In this document: positions 1 to 10,850 of the stretch, piece after piece
How positions within the stretch are numbered: position 1 is the stretch's first letter
Layout of the letters: each line of letters opens with the position of its first letter
DNA from: Sequoia sempervirens
Taxonomy: Eukaryota > Streptophyta > Pinopsida > Cupressales > Cupressaceae
NCBI GenBank assembly: GCA_007258455.2
Contig: VDFB02358134.1
Location: forward strand, 209,309,394-209,373,393
DNA length: 64,000 bases
Reading direction: 5' to 3'
Program-made: the position numbers and the translations under genes
Notes under the pieces: generated by a model
Seen by the model: only the letters and a program-made list of their open reading frames with translations
Database searches by the model: none
What the model was told of the DNA's origin: nothing

Positions 1-604
1 TACATACATTACGACTAAAGTCCTAATTGATAGGTTGATTGAAAAACTTCTATAACTTTCAAACTACTTAACATATTTCAAACCTATAATATGCACCACA
101 ATCTATGCTTCCCATAATATAGAATTAAAAAAAAAATGAATTTCATTAATTTTTTACCAAGTTATGGTGGTTAGACACAGACATTTTAATAATTCTGAAA
201 ATTTCTAATAAAAAAACATAACTAATTATTTACATGGAAAAAAAATACAAAAAAAAAATCGGCACATCCAACCATGTGTCCTATACTTATATTGAAAGAT
301 TCATAAAGATTTTTTTTTTTCTTGTACTTAGGGTGGTCAAACATACACCTGCTTCTTATCGTTTTCCTGAAAAATTTAGGACCACTACATTGAAATTTCA
401 AATTTTTGCAACAAATTTACCTTTTTCCAAAAAAAGACGGGTAGCCTAGAAACTACACTCAATTTGCTACAACTTTTGTTTTTGCATATTTTTCAAATTA
501 TGTTAATAACCTATTCAAATTTTTGTCATGTTGTCTAACTCTAATTTTCTGAATTTTCATCACCACTTAGAGGCCTAGTTTGGACCCCCATGATCCTACA
601 TTGA
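1..604. other. AT-rich stretch, nothing recognised
   Basis: AT-rich DNA with A and T homopolymer runs. No frame shows a protein family I recognise and no terminal repeats are visible. It ends where copia reverse transcriptase homology begins near 605. Confidence 0.5.
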
Positions 605-1870
605 CCCTACTCACAAGTGGAAGGCATAGATTTCCAGGAGACTTTTGCTCCAGTGGCTAGAATGGAAGCTATTAGAATGTTTTTTGGCATTCACTACTCA
701 TAAGGAATTTAAAGTTTACTAGATGGATGTGAAGTCTCCATTTTTGAATGTTGAGTTAGAAGAAGTCTTCATGAAACAACCAGAAGGATTCTAGCTGTCA
801 GATCAACTAGATATGGTCTACAGATTGAAAAATTCTTTATATGGTTTTAAGCAAGCTCACAGAGCTTGGTATGCAAGGTTGGATAGATATTTGGGGTTTC
901 AACAAAGGTGCAAAAGATAGCAATTTATATTTCAAAATTGAAGATGATAAGATCTTGATAGTAGTTGTATATGTGGATGACGTTATTTCTGGAGGAAATG
1001 AAACTATGTGCAAGATGCTTGCTGAAGAGATGCAAAAAGAGTTTGAAATGTCTATGTTTGGTGAGATGAATTTCTTCCTTGGACTACAAATCAATTAAAC
1101 AAACAAAGGAATTTTTATTTCAAAATCAAAGTATGCAAAAGAAATGTTGAAGAAATTTGGGATGGATGGTTCCAAATCGGTATGCACTCCTATGGTAACT
1201 AGCTAAAAATTGAGTAAGGATGATGACTCACCTAAGGTTGATCAAAGAAAATACAAATCAATGATTGGAGGACTATTGTATTTAATTGCTACAAGGTCGG
1301 ATATTACACATGTATTTTGTCTTGTGTCTAGATTTCAAGAAGATCCTAAAAAAACACATGTTGCAATTGTCAAGAGGATATTCAAATATCTAAATGGCAC
1401 TCTTGATTATGGCTTATGGTATCTTAAGGATACACTTATATAAATGAAGATTGGGTAGGCTATGCTGATGATAGAAAAAGTACAAGTGGTGGTGCATTCT
1501 TTCTTGGATGCAGATTGGTATCATGGTTAAGGAAAAAGAAAGATTCAATTTCCTTATCCACTGTAGAGGTTGAGTATATTGTTGCATCATCTTGCTGCAC
1601 ACAAGTTTTGTGGTGAGACAGACATTAAAGGATATCAAAGTAATGCATGATGATCATATCTCTATTTTCTATGATAATACAAGTGTAATTAACATTTCAA
1701 AGAATCCAGTGATGCACTCAAGGACAAAGCACATATCTATTAGGTATCACTTTTTGAGAGAGAAGGTTATGGAGAATGAAGTAAAGCTTGAGTATGTACT
1801 ATAAAGGATCAAATTGTCGACATATTTACTAAGGCTCTTCCTAAAGATAATTTTGAGTATCTCTAAGAGA
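605..1870 (+). pseudogene. Decayed copia reverse transcriptase and RNase H
   Basis: Homology starts at a SQVEGIDFQETFAPVARMEA-like stretch near 610-665 and runs through a QMDVKSPFLN region, the [16 protein letters not shown] palm motif, the catalytic YVDD box near 970-981 and the EFEMSMFGEMNFFLGLQI segment. The thumb-to-RNase H stretch YKSMIGGLLYL (about 1250-1285) follows. RNase H pieces include KSTSGGAFFLG (about 1480), EYIVASS and the C-terminal SRTKHISIRYHFLREKV at 1717-1770. Several frameshifts and stops separate these pieces (for example stops at 1096 and 1441), so no functional enzyme is encoded. RT core residues are retained although the frame is broken. Confidence 0.88.
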
Positions 1871-2268
1871 AGTCATGGGTTATTGCCCCTCCTTTCTTGA
1901 ACTAGATGCATATGGAGATGCATTAGTCTAGTGGATCTATGGATCTATATCTTTTTTCTAGACTAATGTTTAATGGCTACTTTTCACGAGGAGTTGATAG
2001 TGTCATGTTTTTTCATTGTGCAATTGTTGGGTGTACTCCTAAGGGGGAGTATTTGGTACTGGTAAAGTTCTTGGTGAAAAAGGAGGAGAACAATGTAAAA
2101 TATCTTTTTCATTTTCCATTGATGTCAAAGAAAGTATCATGTGAAAATTGTTATCTACATAGGGGGAGAGAAAGTAAAAGAAATCAAGAGATTGATGGTT
2201 CAAAGTTGTTGTATTGTCTTTGATGGTTTATCGCATCATGTGTTGCCATCAATGACAAAGGGGGAGAT
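1871..2268 (+). other. pol-to-LTR spacer with repeated polypurine tracts
   Basis: Non-coding stretch between RNase H and the 3' LTR. The tract AAAGGGGGAGATT abuts the LTR (2257-2268) and is the likely primer for plus-strand synthesis. Two similar tracts, near 2041-2050 and 2160-2169, lie upstream. The other two SIRE-like elements here also carry an extra internal copy. No coding potential is recognised in between. Confidence 0.65.
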
Positions 2269-3696
2269 TGTTGCAAGTATGAAGTTATTTTCATTGATGT
2301 CAACTGGTTGTTGTTCTCATTTATCATGGAAGTTGGTTAGTGATTATATATGTCAAGGATATTGAGAAAATTGTAATAAAGAAGGTTTGCAGGTTGTACA
2401 TGCATAATTGAGATATTAAAGAAATGTTGTGAGTACACGTAGTTATCCTTATGTTTCTATGTCCAGAAGTGTGTTATAGTGAAGTAATGTGTTGGACTGA
2501 TGTCTCTGGTACTTGGGTTCCAAGTTCTTTTGATAAAATTTGATATATAGGGAAAATAGTGTCATGCAAGTATTCAGTGTATGCTCTAGAATGTGCTATG
2601 TATTGCTTCTATGCTTGTGCAATTATGATATATTGTTCATGACTATTATTAGCTGCTATATCCTAAATTTTTGGTTTTGGATCATCGTATAGTGTGAGAT
2701 ACTTTCACCAGTATGTGAGTTTTTCATTTTAGTGTATCTAGCTATGGTCTGGGATAAATGAAATTGCTTTGGATTCCTCTAAATTTTGGTTTCATGACTT
2801 GCAATTATGAGAATAAGTTGATAAGGTCGTGTTCAAGTGAATTTTGTTTTCTAGAAAGATTAAACCACGTTAAGGATGTGTGTGCTTAATTGCTTTATGT
2901 GTTTTGCATGGGTGTTGGCTAGCCTTGTGTTAAACACTACTTACGAAGATCATAGAAGTGTTTCGAGGCATGTTGGGACTTATTTAGGTCCTCATTAAGA
3001 ATATGTATGGGTCTCCCTCATTCTAATTCTATCGTAGAATGTTTTCGCATTGATCTAATTTGAATGTGTAAATGCAAATCATGTATGGCCAACTTTGGAA
3101 GGGTTCCAAGGTTGAAGATAGTATAGGTACAAGTTGAGATGTTTGGAATAGGTAAGATAGAGGAAAGATAGATGTGAGATAGCGTGTGTGATGCGAGTTT
3201 GAGAAAATCAATGCAAAATTCTAGTGTTGAGTTCCTAAAGGTAGTGAGTTGAAGGTGTACTCTATCTTTCAAGCATATTTGCAAGTGTGTGAGTGAATTG
3301 TGGTGGAATCTTTGTTACATTGAGATAGTTTTCTCTCTATTACAATCCTCTTCTATCTTCTTTGTAATTTTGTGGTAGTGATCCCTCATTGGACGGTGTG
3401 TATTGTCTTCACAATGAGCCTTTCTGGCAGTGATCCTTTGTATTAAGTTTTGGAATTCTTTATATTGTGATCTAATCCTGACTGTGGTTTTTCCCTCATT
3501 GGGTTTTCCACATAAATTTGGAGTTATTGTGTGCATGGTTTTATTACTTTCAACTTTTTTTTATGTAGTTAATGATTCAACACATTAACAGAGTAAGGGT
3601 TTTGTGAATGCTTATTGATCTAACTTCTAGTGAAGAGTTTTAAAGGTTAAAATTGCTACAAATGATTCACCCCCATCTCAATCATCTTGTTCAACA
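2269..3696 (+). repeat. 3' LTR of truncated copia element
   Basis: A 1428-bp LTR begins TGTTG directly after the polypurine tract and ends TTCAACA at 3696. Its end (ATGATTCACCCCCATCTCA) matches the end of the LTR of the SIRE-like element at 5098, read on the minus strand. There is no second LTR in the window for pairing, so the boundaries rest on the tract and on that comparison. Small ORFs inside it are chance. Confidence 0.7.
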
Positions 3697-3759
3697 AGCT
3701 CATGACCACTTATACACTCTAAAGTGATCTAACTTGAATTAAGTATTTTTTGATTGCCT

Positions 3760-4310
3760 CAACATTGATGATATGAAAATCCTTCTAGGTCTTTAGTTTA
3801 TCTAACCCTTTTGACTGAACTTCTTGGTCAATGCCTTTGTTTGACAAAAAATCCTCCAACTTGTTAGTTTTCTTGAAAACATCGCTAATTGTGAAATTAC
3901 CCACTAGCTCCAATAATGGGTTGATCCTTGCTATCCAAGCCTTCAATTTACAACTTTGTGTGTGCTTTGAACTTGTTGCACTTATTATGACTTATGAATT
4001 TCCTTCTATGTCAACAAATTGTAAGTTATTTCCAACATAATATGTTAGACCTTAAAAAAAACATGTTGCCTTCACTTTGTTGTTGGTACCATCTTGCAAT
4101 TTTAATGATGCAACACATACTAACTTACCAATATGATCCCTCAATGCAAAGCCCACCCCTATGGGCCATGGTTTGCCTCTCAAGGCCCCATCAAAGTTTA
4201 ATTTTAGCCTACCACTTAGAGGTAACTTTGATTTCGTATCCCCTCTACATTGCTTCCTTTTTTGGAGATTGCCACTTAGGGCTTTTATCAAGGACTAATT
4301 CCTAACCATT
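3760..4310 (-). pseudogene. LINE ORF2 C-terminal RNase H domain
   Basis: The frame at 4052-4291 reads LKLNFDGALRGKPWPIGVGF followed by ALRDHIGKLV, matching the start of plant RNase H-like domains (FDGASRGNPG.AGAG...RD..G). Beyond a stop near 4052 come a TNNKVKA segment (for TNN.AEA) and a VDIEGNS segment (for VEGDS), so the domain continues to about 3800 in broken frames. In plant L1 elements this domain sits at the end of ORF2 and is thought to help remove the RNA template. The first aspartate survives but the whole is not translatable. Confidence 0.8.
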
Positions 4311-4399
4311 TGTTGATCCCATGTAGAGAAGTACCTGTATTGTTTTCTTTTTGCGATTGTGTTAAAATTCTCACTTATGCCCCTTTCAATTTACTAATT

Positions 4400-5097
4400 A
4401 TATTGCTTACCTAGGATGCCTTCTCATTGAAAATTATATTGTTCCTTTTATGTCATAGTTATCATATTATCATAAACGAGACTTCTAACCATAACCCTAC
4501 AAGTGTAGATCCTTTTCCTATTTGGTACCATGATTCAAAGATTCCCTTTACACTATTTAGCAATGGCCCCCTACCAACCCAACTTCACACAAAAAGTTGA
4601 CCAACAACATTGTGCAAAATCACACTCTACCAATAGGTGATTGGTTGTTTCTTCCCATTTCCTACAAAGAGGACACCTAAATGGGCCCAACATCCCTATT
4701 TGTTTGATCCTTTCACTTGAAAACATGTGACCATGCATAGCATTCCATGGAAATGCACCTGCTTTAGGTAAAACAAAATTTCCCCAACATAACTTCTTTG
4801 ACAATGCTTCTTAAGAGTGCTCCAAGTTTAAAAATTCATAGCCTATTTTTAGCGTAATATTTAGCACACCAATTGATTGTATTATTTTTGCATATGAAGA
4901 AAATATTTCTTTTGTCTAGTTCCACTTTGATTAGCTCCCTTGTGCCAGTATCAAGCATATCTAAACTTTTCCATTAAAATTCCCATTTTCCCCTACCTCT
5001 ATATAGATCAACAAATGTGGCCACATTTTTACCATACACATTATTGGTTACATAAATTACCTCCCCCATCCCTAGCAGAATATTCAGAGGTGTATAT
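4400..5097 (-). pseudogene. LINE ORF2 zinc-binding (zf-RVT) region
   Basis: At 4571-4804 the frame contains FPWNAMHGHMFSSERI, then GPFRCPLCRKWEETTNHLLV and ECDFAQCCW. This is the CxxC...HLLxxC pattern of the RT-associated zinc-binding domain following plant LINE reverse transcriptases. The zinc-ligand pattern is intact. Upstream, 4805-5097 keeps weak LINE similarity (YVTNNVYGKNVATFVDLYRG) with stops. The copia LTR starts at 5098, and the missing upstream part resumes at 12056. Confidence 0.85.
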
Positions 5098-5618
5098 GTT
5101 GGAAACTCAAGGGTAGACAACTAAGAGGGGGGGTGAATCAGTTGTCACCGAATTTCAAACTTATTCAACTTATTAGCCTTATTCTCAGATATGATCATTA
5201 AACATGAAAGAATAAATGAAAAACACATCAGAAGCACACATAACACCAATATTTTTATGTGGAAACCTTATTAGAGGAAAAGCCATGGTGGAGATCAGTC
5301 CACAAGATTATACCCTGTTAAAAGTATAATGAAAATATGAATGGGGAATGCACATCCATTTAGACACACTACCTAGAGCTCACTGCTTAATTACAAAGAA
5401 ATACAAATTGTCTTATAGAAAGGTTCTGATTAAATCCATCAAATTTTGAACTGAGAAAATAGCATCTACTAATTCTTGGTTATAATTTTGATTAAGCACA
5501 TGGCACTTCTTCACTCTCTTCTCCGCTTTCAAATGATCTGAACAATATTCACACACAAGACTCACACACTTTACACTTGTACACTCATACACACTTCCAA
5601 ATGATAATACAATCACTC

Positions 5619-5628
5619 ATATATATCC
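5619..5628 (-). promoter_or_regulatory. Putative LTR TATA box
   Basis: On the minus strand this reads GATATATATG. The same box occurs in the partner LTR at 11341-11350 and in the related element's LTRs at 47021-47030 and 56829-56838. Conservation across four LTRs supports a promoter element; the transcription start is not determined. Confidence 0.5.
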
Positions 5629-6094
5629 GCAACAAGAGATTACATTGCTATAAGTTGGCTTCAGCAAAATAGCAAGAAATAATATAAACAATCGGCTCAA
5701 ATCAATAAATATTATTCATGTGAGTCAACCAAGGTCAACCACAACAGACTGAAGATCAAAAATAACATCCTCAAACATGAACCACTTCAATTATTTACTC
5801 CTCAAATATCCACAACACACTTCAACACCTTGTCGCCCAAGAACATGAAAAACATGAACATGCAAGAGAAAATCTCAGATCACGAGCATAATGATCAATG
5901 TGGATGTGCAACATAGATAGAGCACAAACTATAAACATCCACAAGCATCATGAAACACTAGAGAAGCATCCACAACAATTGAACTAACTAAAATCACATG
6001 ATCTTCATTCAGGAACAAAAACAAAAGCAACAAAAAAACTATCAGAATACAAATCTTCATAACTTGATCAAATCTTCAAATGAATCTTTGAAAC

Positions 6095-6146
6095 TTGATG
6101 TGGATAAACTAGATATTCTCTTGATGTGGATAAACTAGATATTCTC
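6095..6146. repeat. Perfect 26-bp tandem duplication in one LTR
   Basis: Units 6095-6120 and 6121-6146 are identical (core GTGGATAAACTAGATATTCT). The partner LTR near 11817-11842 has one unit only, so the duplication arose after insertion. Confidence 0.9.
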
Positions 6147-6354
6147 AACAAGAAACCCTTTAGTCCACAACCTTTGAACAAAAATGTATTGATTGCACCG
6201 ACAAAAAGAACTTTGCTTCACCATTGACAACCTGTAGCACTTCTTATTATAATTTTCTCAATATGCTCGACATATATAGCTTCTAATACAACAATGCTAG
6301 TAGTGTTGACATCAATGAAAGCTACATATCAGAAACACGCCACAACATCCAACA

Positions 6355-6500
6355 ATCTCCCCCTTTGGCATTGATGGCAACACATGATGTGAAAAATACC
6401 ATTAACACAACTACACTTACTCCTCCTTAGGTTCTGACTCTTCTCTCGTCAACTCTTCTTCCCACAAAGATTTTTCACATGATTCTTCTCCCCCTTTGAC
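6355..6500 (-). other. Polypurine tract pair beside the 3' LTR
   Basis: On the minus strand, CCAAAGGGGGAGAT (6355-6368) abuts the LTR and is the expected plus-strand primer. A second tract, AAAGGGGGAG (6488-6497), lies about 130 bp upstream in the sense direction. The same arrangement occurs at 47721-47734 and 47853-47865 in the related element. Confidence 0.75.
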
Positions 6501-6639
6501 ATCAATGACAAAGATCTCTTTTATGCAAGCTCTAAACCACATATTTGAACACCTAAACATCTGACTACTCCCATTGAGTAGCAACCACCACAACATCAAT
6601 TCGGATCAAAATATGATCATGAAATGCCTATGGATTGAT

Positions 6640-7148
6640 GCAAATCAATGCATCCTTAGTTCTGTTTAGGAGGGGTAATCACCCCTAAGTTCCCTCTGAG
6701 ATACTCAAAAGTATCCAAAGGAAATGACTTGTTAAATATGTCTACAATCTACTCCTTAGTAGGCACATACTCCAATAGGACTTCCTTTTCACTTACTTTC
6801 TCAAAAAGTGAAACTTGATAGATATATGCTTGGTCTTTCAATGCAGCACCAGATTCTTTGAAATGTCAATAACACTTTAGTAATCATAGAATATAACAAT
6901 AGGATCATCATACACAACTCTGATATCCTTCAACATTTGCTTCATCCACAGTACTTGAGTATAATTGTTAGCAACACCAATGTATTATGCCTATGTTGTA
7001 GATAAATAAATAGCATTATGCTTTTTGCTTAACCATGAAATCAATTTCTTTCCCAAGAAAAATGCTTCACCACTAGTACTTCTCATTTCACATCTCCTTC
7101 CCAATCAACATCAATAAAGGCACTCAAAGTAAGATCATCATATTTAGG
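6640..7148 (-). pseudogene. Copia RNase H, heavily decayed
   Basis: Recognisable scraps in several frames follow RT: LLYEYVPTKE-like and IVDIFNKSFPLDTFEYLRG near 6690-6780, and a VSEKEVLLEYVPTKE stretch just upstream. These match the C-terminal end of copia RNase H in the sister element (REKVNEKEVRLECVPTKE). Catalytic residues cannot be read in one frame. Confidence 0.7.
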
Positions 7149-8190
7149 TTACCATGGACCAAAATCAATTATCCCCTTCAAGTATCTGAAAATCCTCTTC
7201 ACAATAGTCACATGAGATTCTTTAGGATCAGCTTGAAATCTTGCAACAATACATACAACATTCATGATATCAGGCCTAGTTTGAGTCAAATAAAGTAATT
7301 CACCAATCATTGATCTATATCTAGTTTGATTTTCCTTCAGAGAATCATCATTAGTTATCAACTTGCATCTAGTCACCATGGGTGTACCAACTAGCTTTTT
7401 ATCTTTCATACCAAATTTCTTCAACAATTCTTTCACATACTTGGATTGAGATATAAAGATCCCTTTATCCGGTTGAGTAATGTTAAATCCCAAGAATAAT
7501 TTCATCAGTCCAATCATTGACATCTCAAACTCATTATGCATCTCATTAGAAAACTTCATGCAAATGCTATCATCTCCTCCAAATATGATATCATCAACAA
7601 AAACTTCCACAATTAAATCTTTATCATCATTCTTGAAATATAGATTACTATCAGTAGTACCTTTGTTAAATCCAAGCTTCACCAAGTCTTATCTAATCTG
7701 GCATACCATGCTCTAGGGGCTTGTTTGAGTCCATGCAATGCTTTCTTCAATTGAAAAACCATATCTCCCTGATCAATTAATTGGAATCCATCTAGTTGTT
7801 CAACATAAACTTCTTCTTCCAACTCACCATTTAGAAAAGCTAACTTGACATCCATTTGATAAACCTTTTAGTATTTGTAAGCAACATAAGCAAGAAACAA
7901 TCTCACAACTTCAATTATAGCAACAAGGGAAAAGGTTTCTCCAGAATCAATAGCTTCCATCTGTGAATATCCCTTACATACCAGTCTTGCTTTGTTTCTA
8001 ACCACTTCACCTTGTTCATTCAGTTTATTTCTAAAAACCCATTTAGTTGCAATTACATTCTTATCCTTAGGTATGAGAACAAGAATCCATGTATCATTCT
8101 TTTCAATTTTTTGTAGTTCCTATTTCATTGCTTCAACCCAATGTTCATCTTTGCATGCTTCATTCACATTGTTAGGCTTACTCTTTTAAA
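7149..8190 (-). pseudogene. Copia reverse transcriptase, nearly complete, broken
   Basis: The N-terminal part around 8190-7860 includes ATKWVFRNKLNEQGEV, ARLVCKGYS and [20 protein letters not shown]. The [17 protein letters not shown] motif (about 7760-7690) follows. After a frameshift, 7149-7685 encodes GFNKGTTDSNLYFKNDDKD, the catalytic FVDD box at 7590-7601 (usual form YVDD), EFEMSMIGLMKLFLGFNI and the C-terminal RYRSMIGELLYLTQTRPDI stretch, ending near FRYLKGIIDFGPW. Both catalytic aspartates survive. Stops near 7863, 7686 and elsewhere prevent a full product. Confidence 0.9.
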
Positions 8191-8442
8191 TCAAACAATA
8201 TCCTTCTACAATTCTTCTCCTAGTATAGACAACTTTGTTCTTATCACCTATGATTTGATTTTCTGAATGATTTAATCTCACATACCTCAAAGTCTTCTTA
8301 GAATGTTCTTCAAATTTAGGATCTTTTGATCTCTCTTTTGTTATTCCACCAGTTCTCCTTCCTCTTGATCTTCTTGATTCATCAGAATGATTTTAACTTG
8401 AATTGTAGTCTGACCTTGCTTTCCTTTGTTTGTATTATCATT

Positions 8443-9168
8443 CTAATCATTAGAATCATAGCCATAGGTTCTAGATGGTGTACCAAAGTCTTCATCAACC
8501 TTTACATTTACACTTTCAACCATTTTCTTCAGTCTCTTATTGTAACACCGATAGGCCTTACTTTTAGTAGCATAACCCAGAAAGATTCCTTCATCACTCC
8601 TAGCATCAAACTTTCCTATATCTTCATCTCTTTTGATATAACACTTGCTTCCAAAGATCTTGAAATATCTAACAGTAGGTTTTTGACCAGTCCATAGCTC
8701 AAAAGGAGTCTTACCAATATCACCTTTGATTTGTACTAGGTTAAGTGTGTACACAACAATACTCACAGCTTCTCTCCAGTAGATATGAGGTACATTTCCT
8801 TCCAACATCATGGTTCTAGCAACATCTAGAACTGTTTTGTTCTTCCTTTCCACAACTCCATTTTGTTGAGGGGTCTGCGATGTAGATAATTTTCTCTTTA
8901 TTCCATGATCTTCACAAAAATAATTAAACTCACCAGAAGTGAATTCACCACCTCTATCTGATCTCAAACACTTAATCTTCAGACTTATCTCTATCTCAAC
9001 CATAGCCTTAAATATCTTGAACTTTTCCAAAGCTTCAAATTTCTCCCTTAAGAAAGTAGCCCACATCATCCTTGAATAGTCATCAATAAGCAACATGAAA
9101 TACCTATATCCTTGTAAACTTCTAGTTCTAACATGACCACACAAATCGATATGCACAAGATCCAACAA
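8443..9168 (-). pseudogene. Copia integrase core, catalytic triad intact
   Basis: A 241-codon open stretch covers the rve integrase core. The triad is visible: D in LVHIDLCGH, D in CLRSDRGGEF, and E in QQNGVVERKN. The downstream TPFELWTGQKPTVRYFKIFG region and the SDEGIFLGYATKSKAYRCYN segment are typical of the copia integrase C-terminal part. The enzyme would insert the cDNA into chromosomal DNA. Upstream stops separate it from protease, so it is expressed only if those are read through. It is the best preserved pol domain of this element. Confidence 0.9.
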
Positions 9169-9222
9169 TCCATTTGAATTTTGTTGTTTACTCCAGAATG
9201 AAATTATTATTTGCTTTCCTAA

Positions 9223-9738
9223 CTAGCATTCTTTGCATATGGCATTAGTAGGTTTCATTAGCTTAGGAAGATCTCTCACAATCTTAGTGGACCTTATCTT
9301 GACATTATTATCAAAGTTAACATGACACATTCTCCTATGCCACAACCATCTTTCATCAATTTGAACAATCAAATAACTTTTACTAGCAACACTCAAGTGG
9401 AAAATATTACCTTTTGTTTTTGTACCTGATGCAATCACATTTCCAAAATTTCCCAATATCTTGCACTTACCATCCATGAACTGAAGATTGTATCCCTTAT
9501 CAACCATCTATCCAACACTTAAAAGATTATGCTTCAAACCTTTAACATACAATACATCATCAATATTATGCTTACCATCAAGAGAAATACATCCTCTTCC
9601 ATGAATCACACCAACTTTATCATCACCAAATCTCACAACACCACCATCATCATTTTCCAAACTCACAAACTTACTTTTATCTCCTGTCATATGATGAGAA
9701 CAACCACTGTCAGTTACCCATTCATCTTTCTCTTCAAC
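9223..9738 (-). pseudogene. Copia protease and GAG-pre-integrase domain
   Basis: The aspartic protease begins EEKDEWVTDSGCSHHMTGDK, with active-site DSG codons at 9703-9711. It continues FGDDKVGVIHGRGCI and DDVLYVKGLKHNLLSVG, ending at a stop at 9508. The next 94 codons (9223-9507) are the GAG-pre-integrase zinc region with WHRRMCH and a terminal CKEC (HHCC type). The DVLYV.GLKHNLLS wording resembles SIRE-lineage copia. Stops at 9739, 9508 and 9220 break the polyprotein. Confidence 0.87.
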
Positions 9739-10799
9739 TCAAGTAGCTAGGGATTTCTCCACATTCGTACAACTAGCAGATTCAGTAGACACGAGATTAA
9801 TCTCCTTGATAGAAATAAACACAAATTCATCTTCACTTGAATTTCCTTTGTCAGCTTCATCATCTGTCACACCTTCATCAATAGCATAGTAGCACTTCTT
9901 TTGGAATTTAGGCTTGTTAAATCTTGGCTTGGAAACTCTCTTAGGACACCTTGATGCAAAATGACATGTCTTATTGCAAGAGAAACATTTAATAGGAAAC
10001 TTTCCCTTATACTTACCTTGTCCTCTGGCTTCTCTTTTTACAATCAATGCTTCAAGTTATTCAAGCTCTCTATTCTTCATTGAGCAGTTTCATTTCATCC
10101 TCATACTTGAATGCCTTTCTTGATGAAATTTCACCCAAATAATATCTTTGTTTATCTCTTCCAGAAGTAGTGGCCTTGAATGCATAGTTAACCTTAGGAA
10201 GGGCATCACCAAATTCACTCAACTCAAAAGTAGTAAGCTTACCAATCAACATATCTCTGGTAACATTTGTCACAGTTCAGAGCTCTTCAATAGCACTAGC
10301 CTTGACTTTGTAAGAATTAGGCAAGGATCTAAGCACTTTAGCAACAACCTTTGATTCATCTATATGTCCACCAGCACATCTGATACCACACACAAGTTCA
10401 TTCACTCTTTGCATGAAAGTAGTAACATTTTCATCATCACCCATTTTTAATTTTTCATATTCCCCTTTCAAACTTTATAGCTTAGCAATCTTCACATTAG
10501 CATCACCTTCATACAAGGTCTCCAAATTTTTCCAAATCTCATAAAATTCTTTAAATCCATCACATTTGTCATCTTAGTATCAGTCAAAGCACTCAACAAG
10601 GCTTCCTTAGCCTAGATATTATACTCAGCATCCCTGATCTCAACAAAAGTAGCAAGACCGTTCTATGGAATAACATATATATTTTTTTAATGCTCCAATA
10701 GGGTTCACCAATACATCTTAGATGACACTCCATTCAAGTCTTCCACAAGTAATAATTTGTTCCATCAAATCTAGGACTATCATTCTTATAAGTCACCAT
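9739..10799 (-). pseudogene. Copia gag (UBN2 type) with CCHC knuckle, broken
   Basis: The start at 10799 gives MVTYKNDSPRFDGTNYYLWK, the usual DUF4219/UBN2 gag opening, then frameshifts. Readable blocks are 10277-10471 (MGDDENVTTFMQRVNELV, VAKVLRSLPNSYKVKASAIEEL) and 10070-10273 (MLIGKLTTFELSEFGD). At 9739-10047 there is a basic segment and the zinc knuckle CFSCNKTCHFASRC (C-X2-C-X4-H-X4-C). Gag would form the particle and package RNA. Stops near 10472, 10274 and 10067 break it. Confidence 0.85.
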
Positions 10800-10850
10800 C
10801 TTGGATCACCTCAAGCTATAAAAATTCTTATAGCTTATTCAAACTTGGAA
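10800..10850 (-). other. Leader with deleted primer-binding site
   Basis: In the sister element, about 56 bp separate the gag ATG from the LTR and include a clear initiator-Met tRNA primer-binding site. Here the leader is similar to about 10830 and then meets LTR sequence equivalent to base 54 of the partner LTR. About 20 unrelated bases sit in place of the binding site and the LTR terminus. Confidence 0.7.

Larger units (their letters stand above)
605..3696 (+). mobile_element. 5'-truncated Ty1/copia retrotransposon, SIRE-like
   Basis: Only the 3' part of a copia element remains: RT, RNase H, a short 3' untranslated part with polypurine tracts, and one complete LTR. The gag, protease and integrase regions and the 5' LTR are absent, so no target duplication can be tested. 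The RT wording and the repeated AAAGGGGGAG motif match the two more complete elements on the other strand at 5.1-12.1 kb and 46.5-57.5 kb, so the three form one family group. Calling the lineage SIRE-like is inference from motif wording. Confidence 0.8.
5098..6354 (-). repeat. 3' LTR of the SIRE-like element in the LINE
   Basis: This 1257-bp LTR starts TGTTGG and ends CCAACA on the plus strand, and it pairs with 10851-12050. In the sense (minus) direction a TATA-like box lies at 5619-5628 (GATATATATG). It carries a perfect 26-bp tandem duplication at 6095-6146 that is absent from the partner LTR. Confidence 0.93.

Noticed and set aside
3018..3536. Three minus-strand ORFs of 60-88 codons
   Set aside because: They lie inside the 3' LTR of the first copia fragment, antisense, without motifs.
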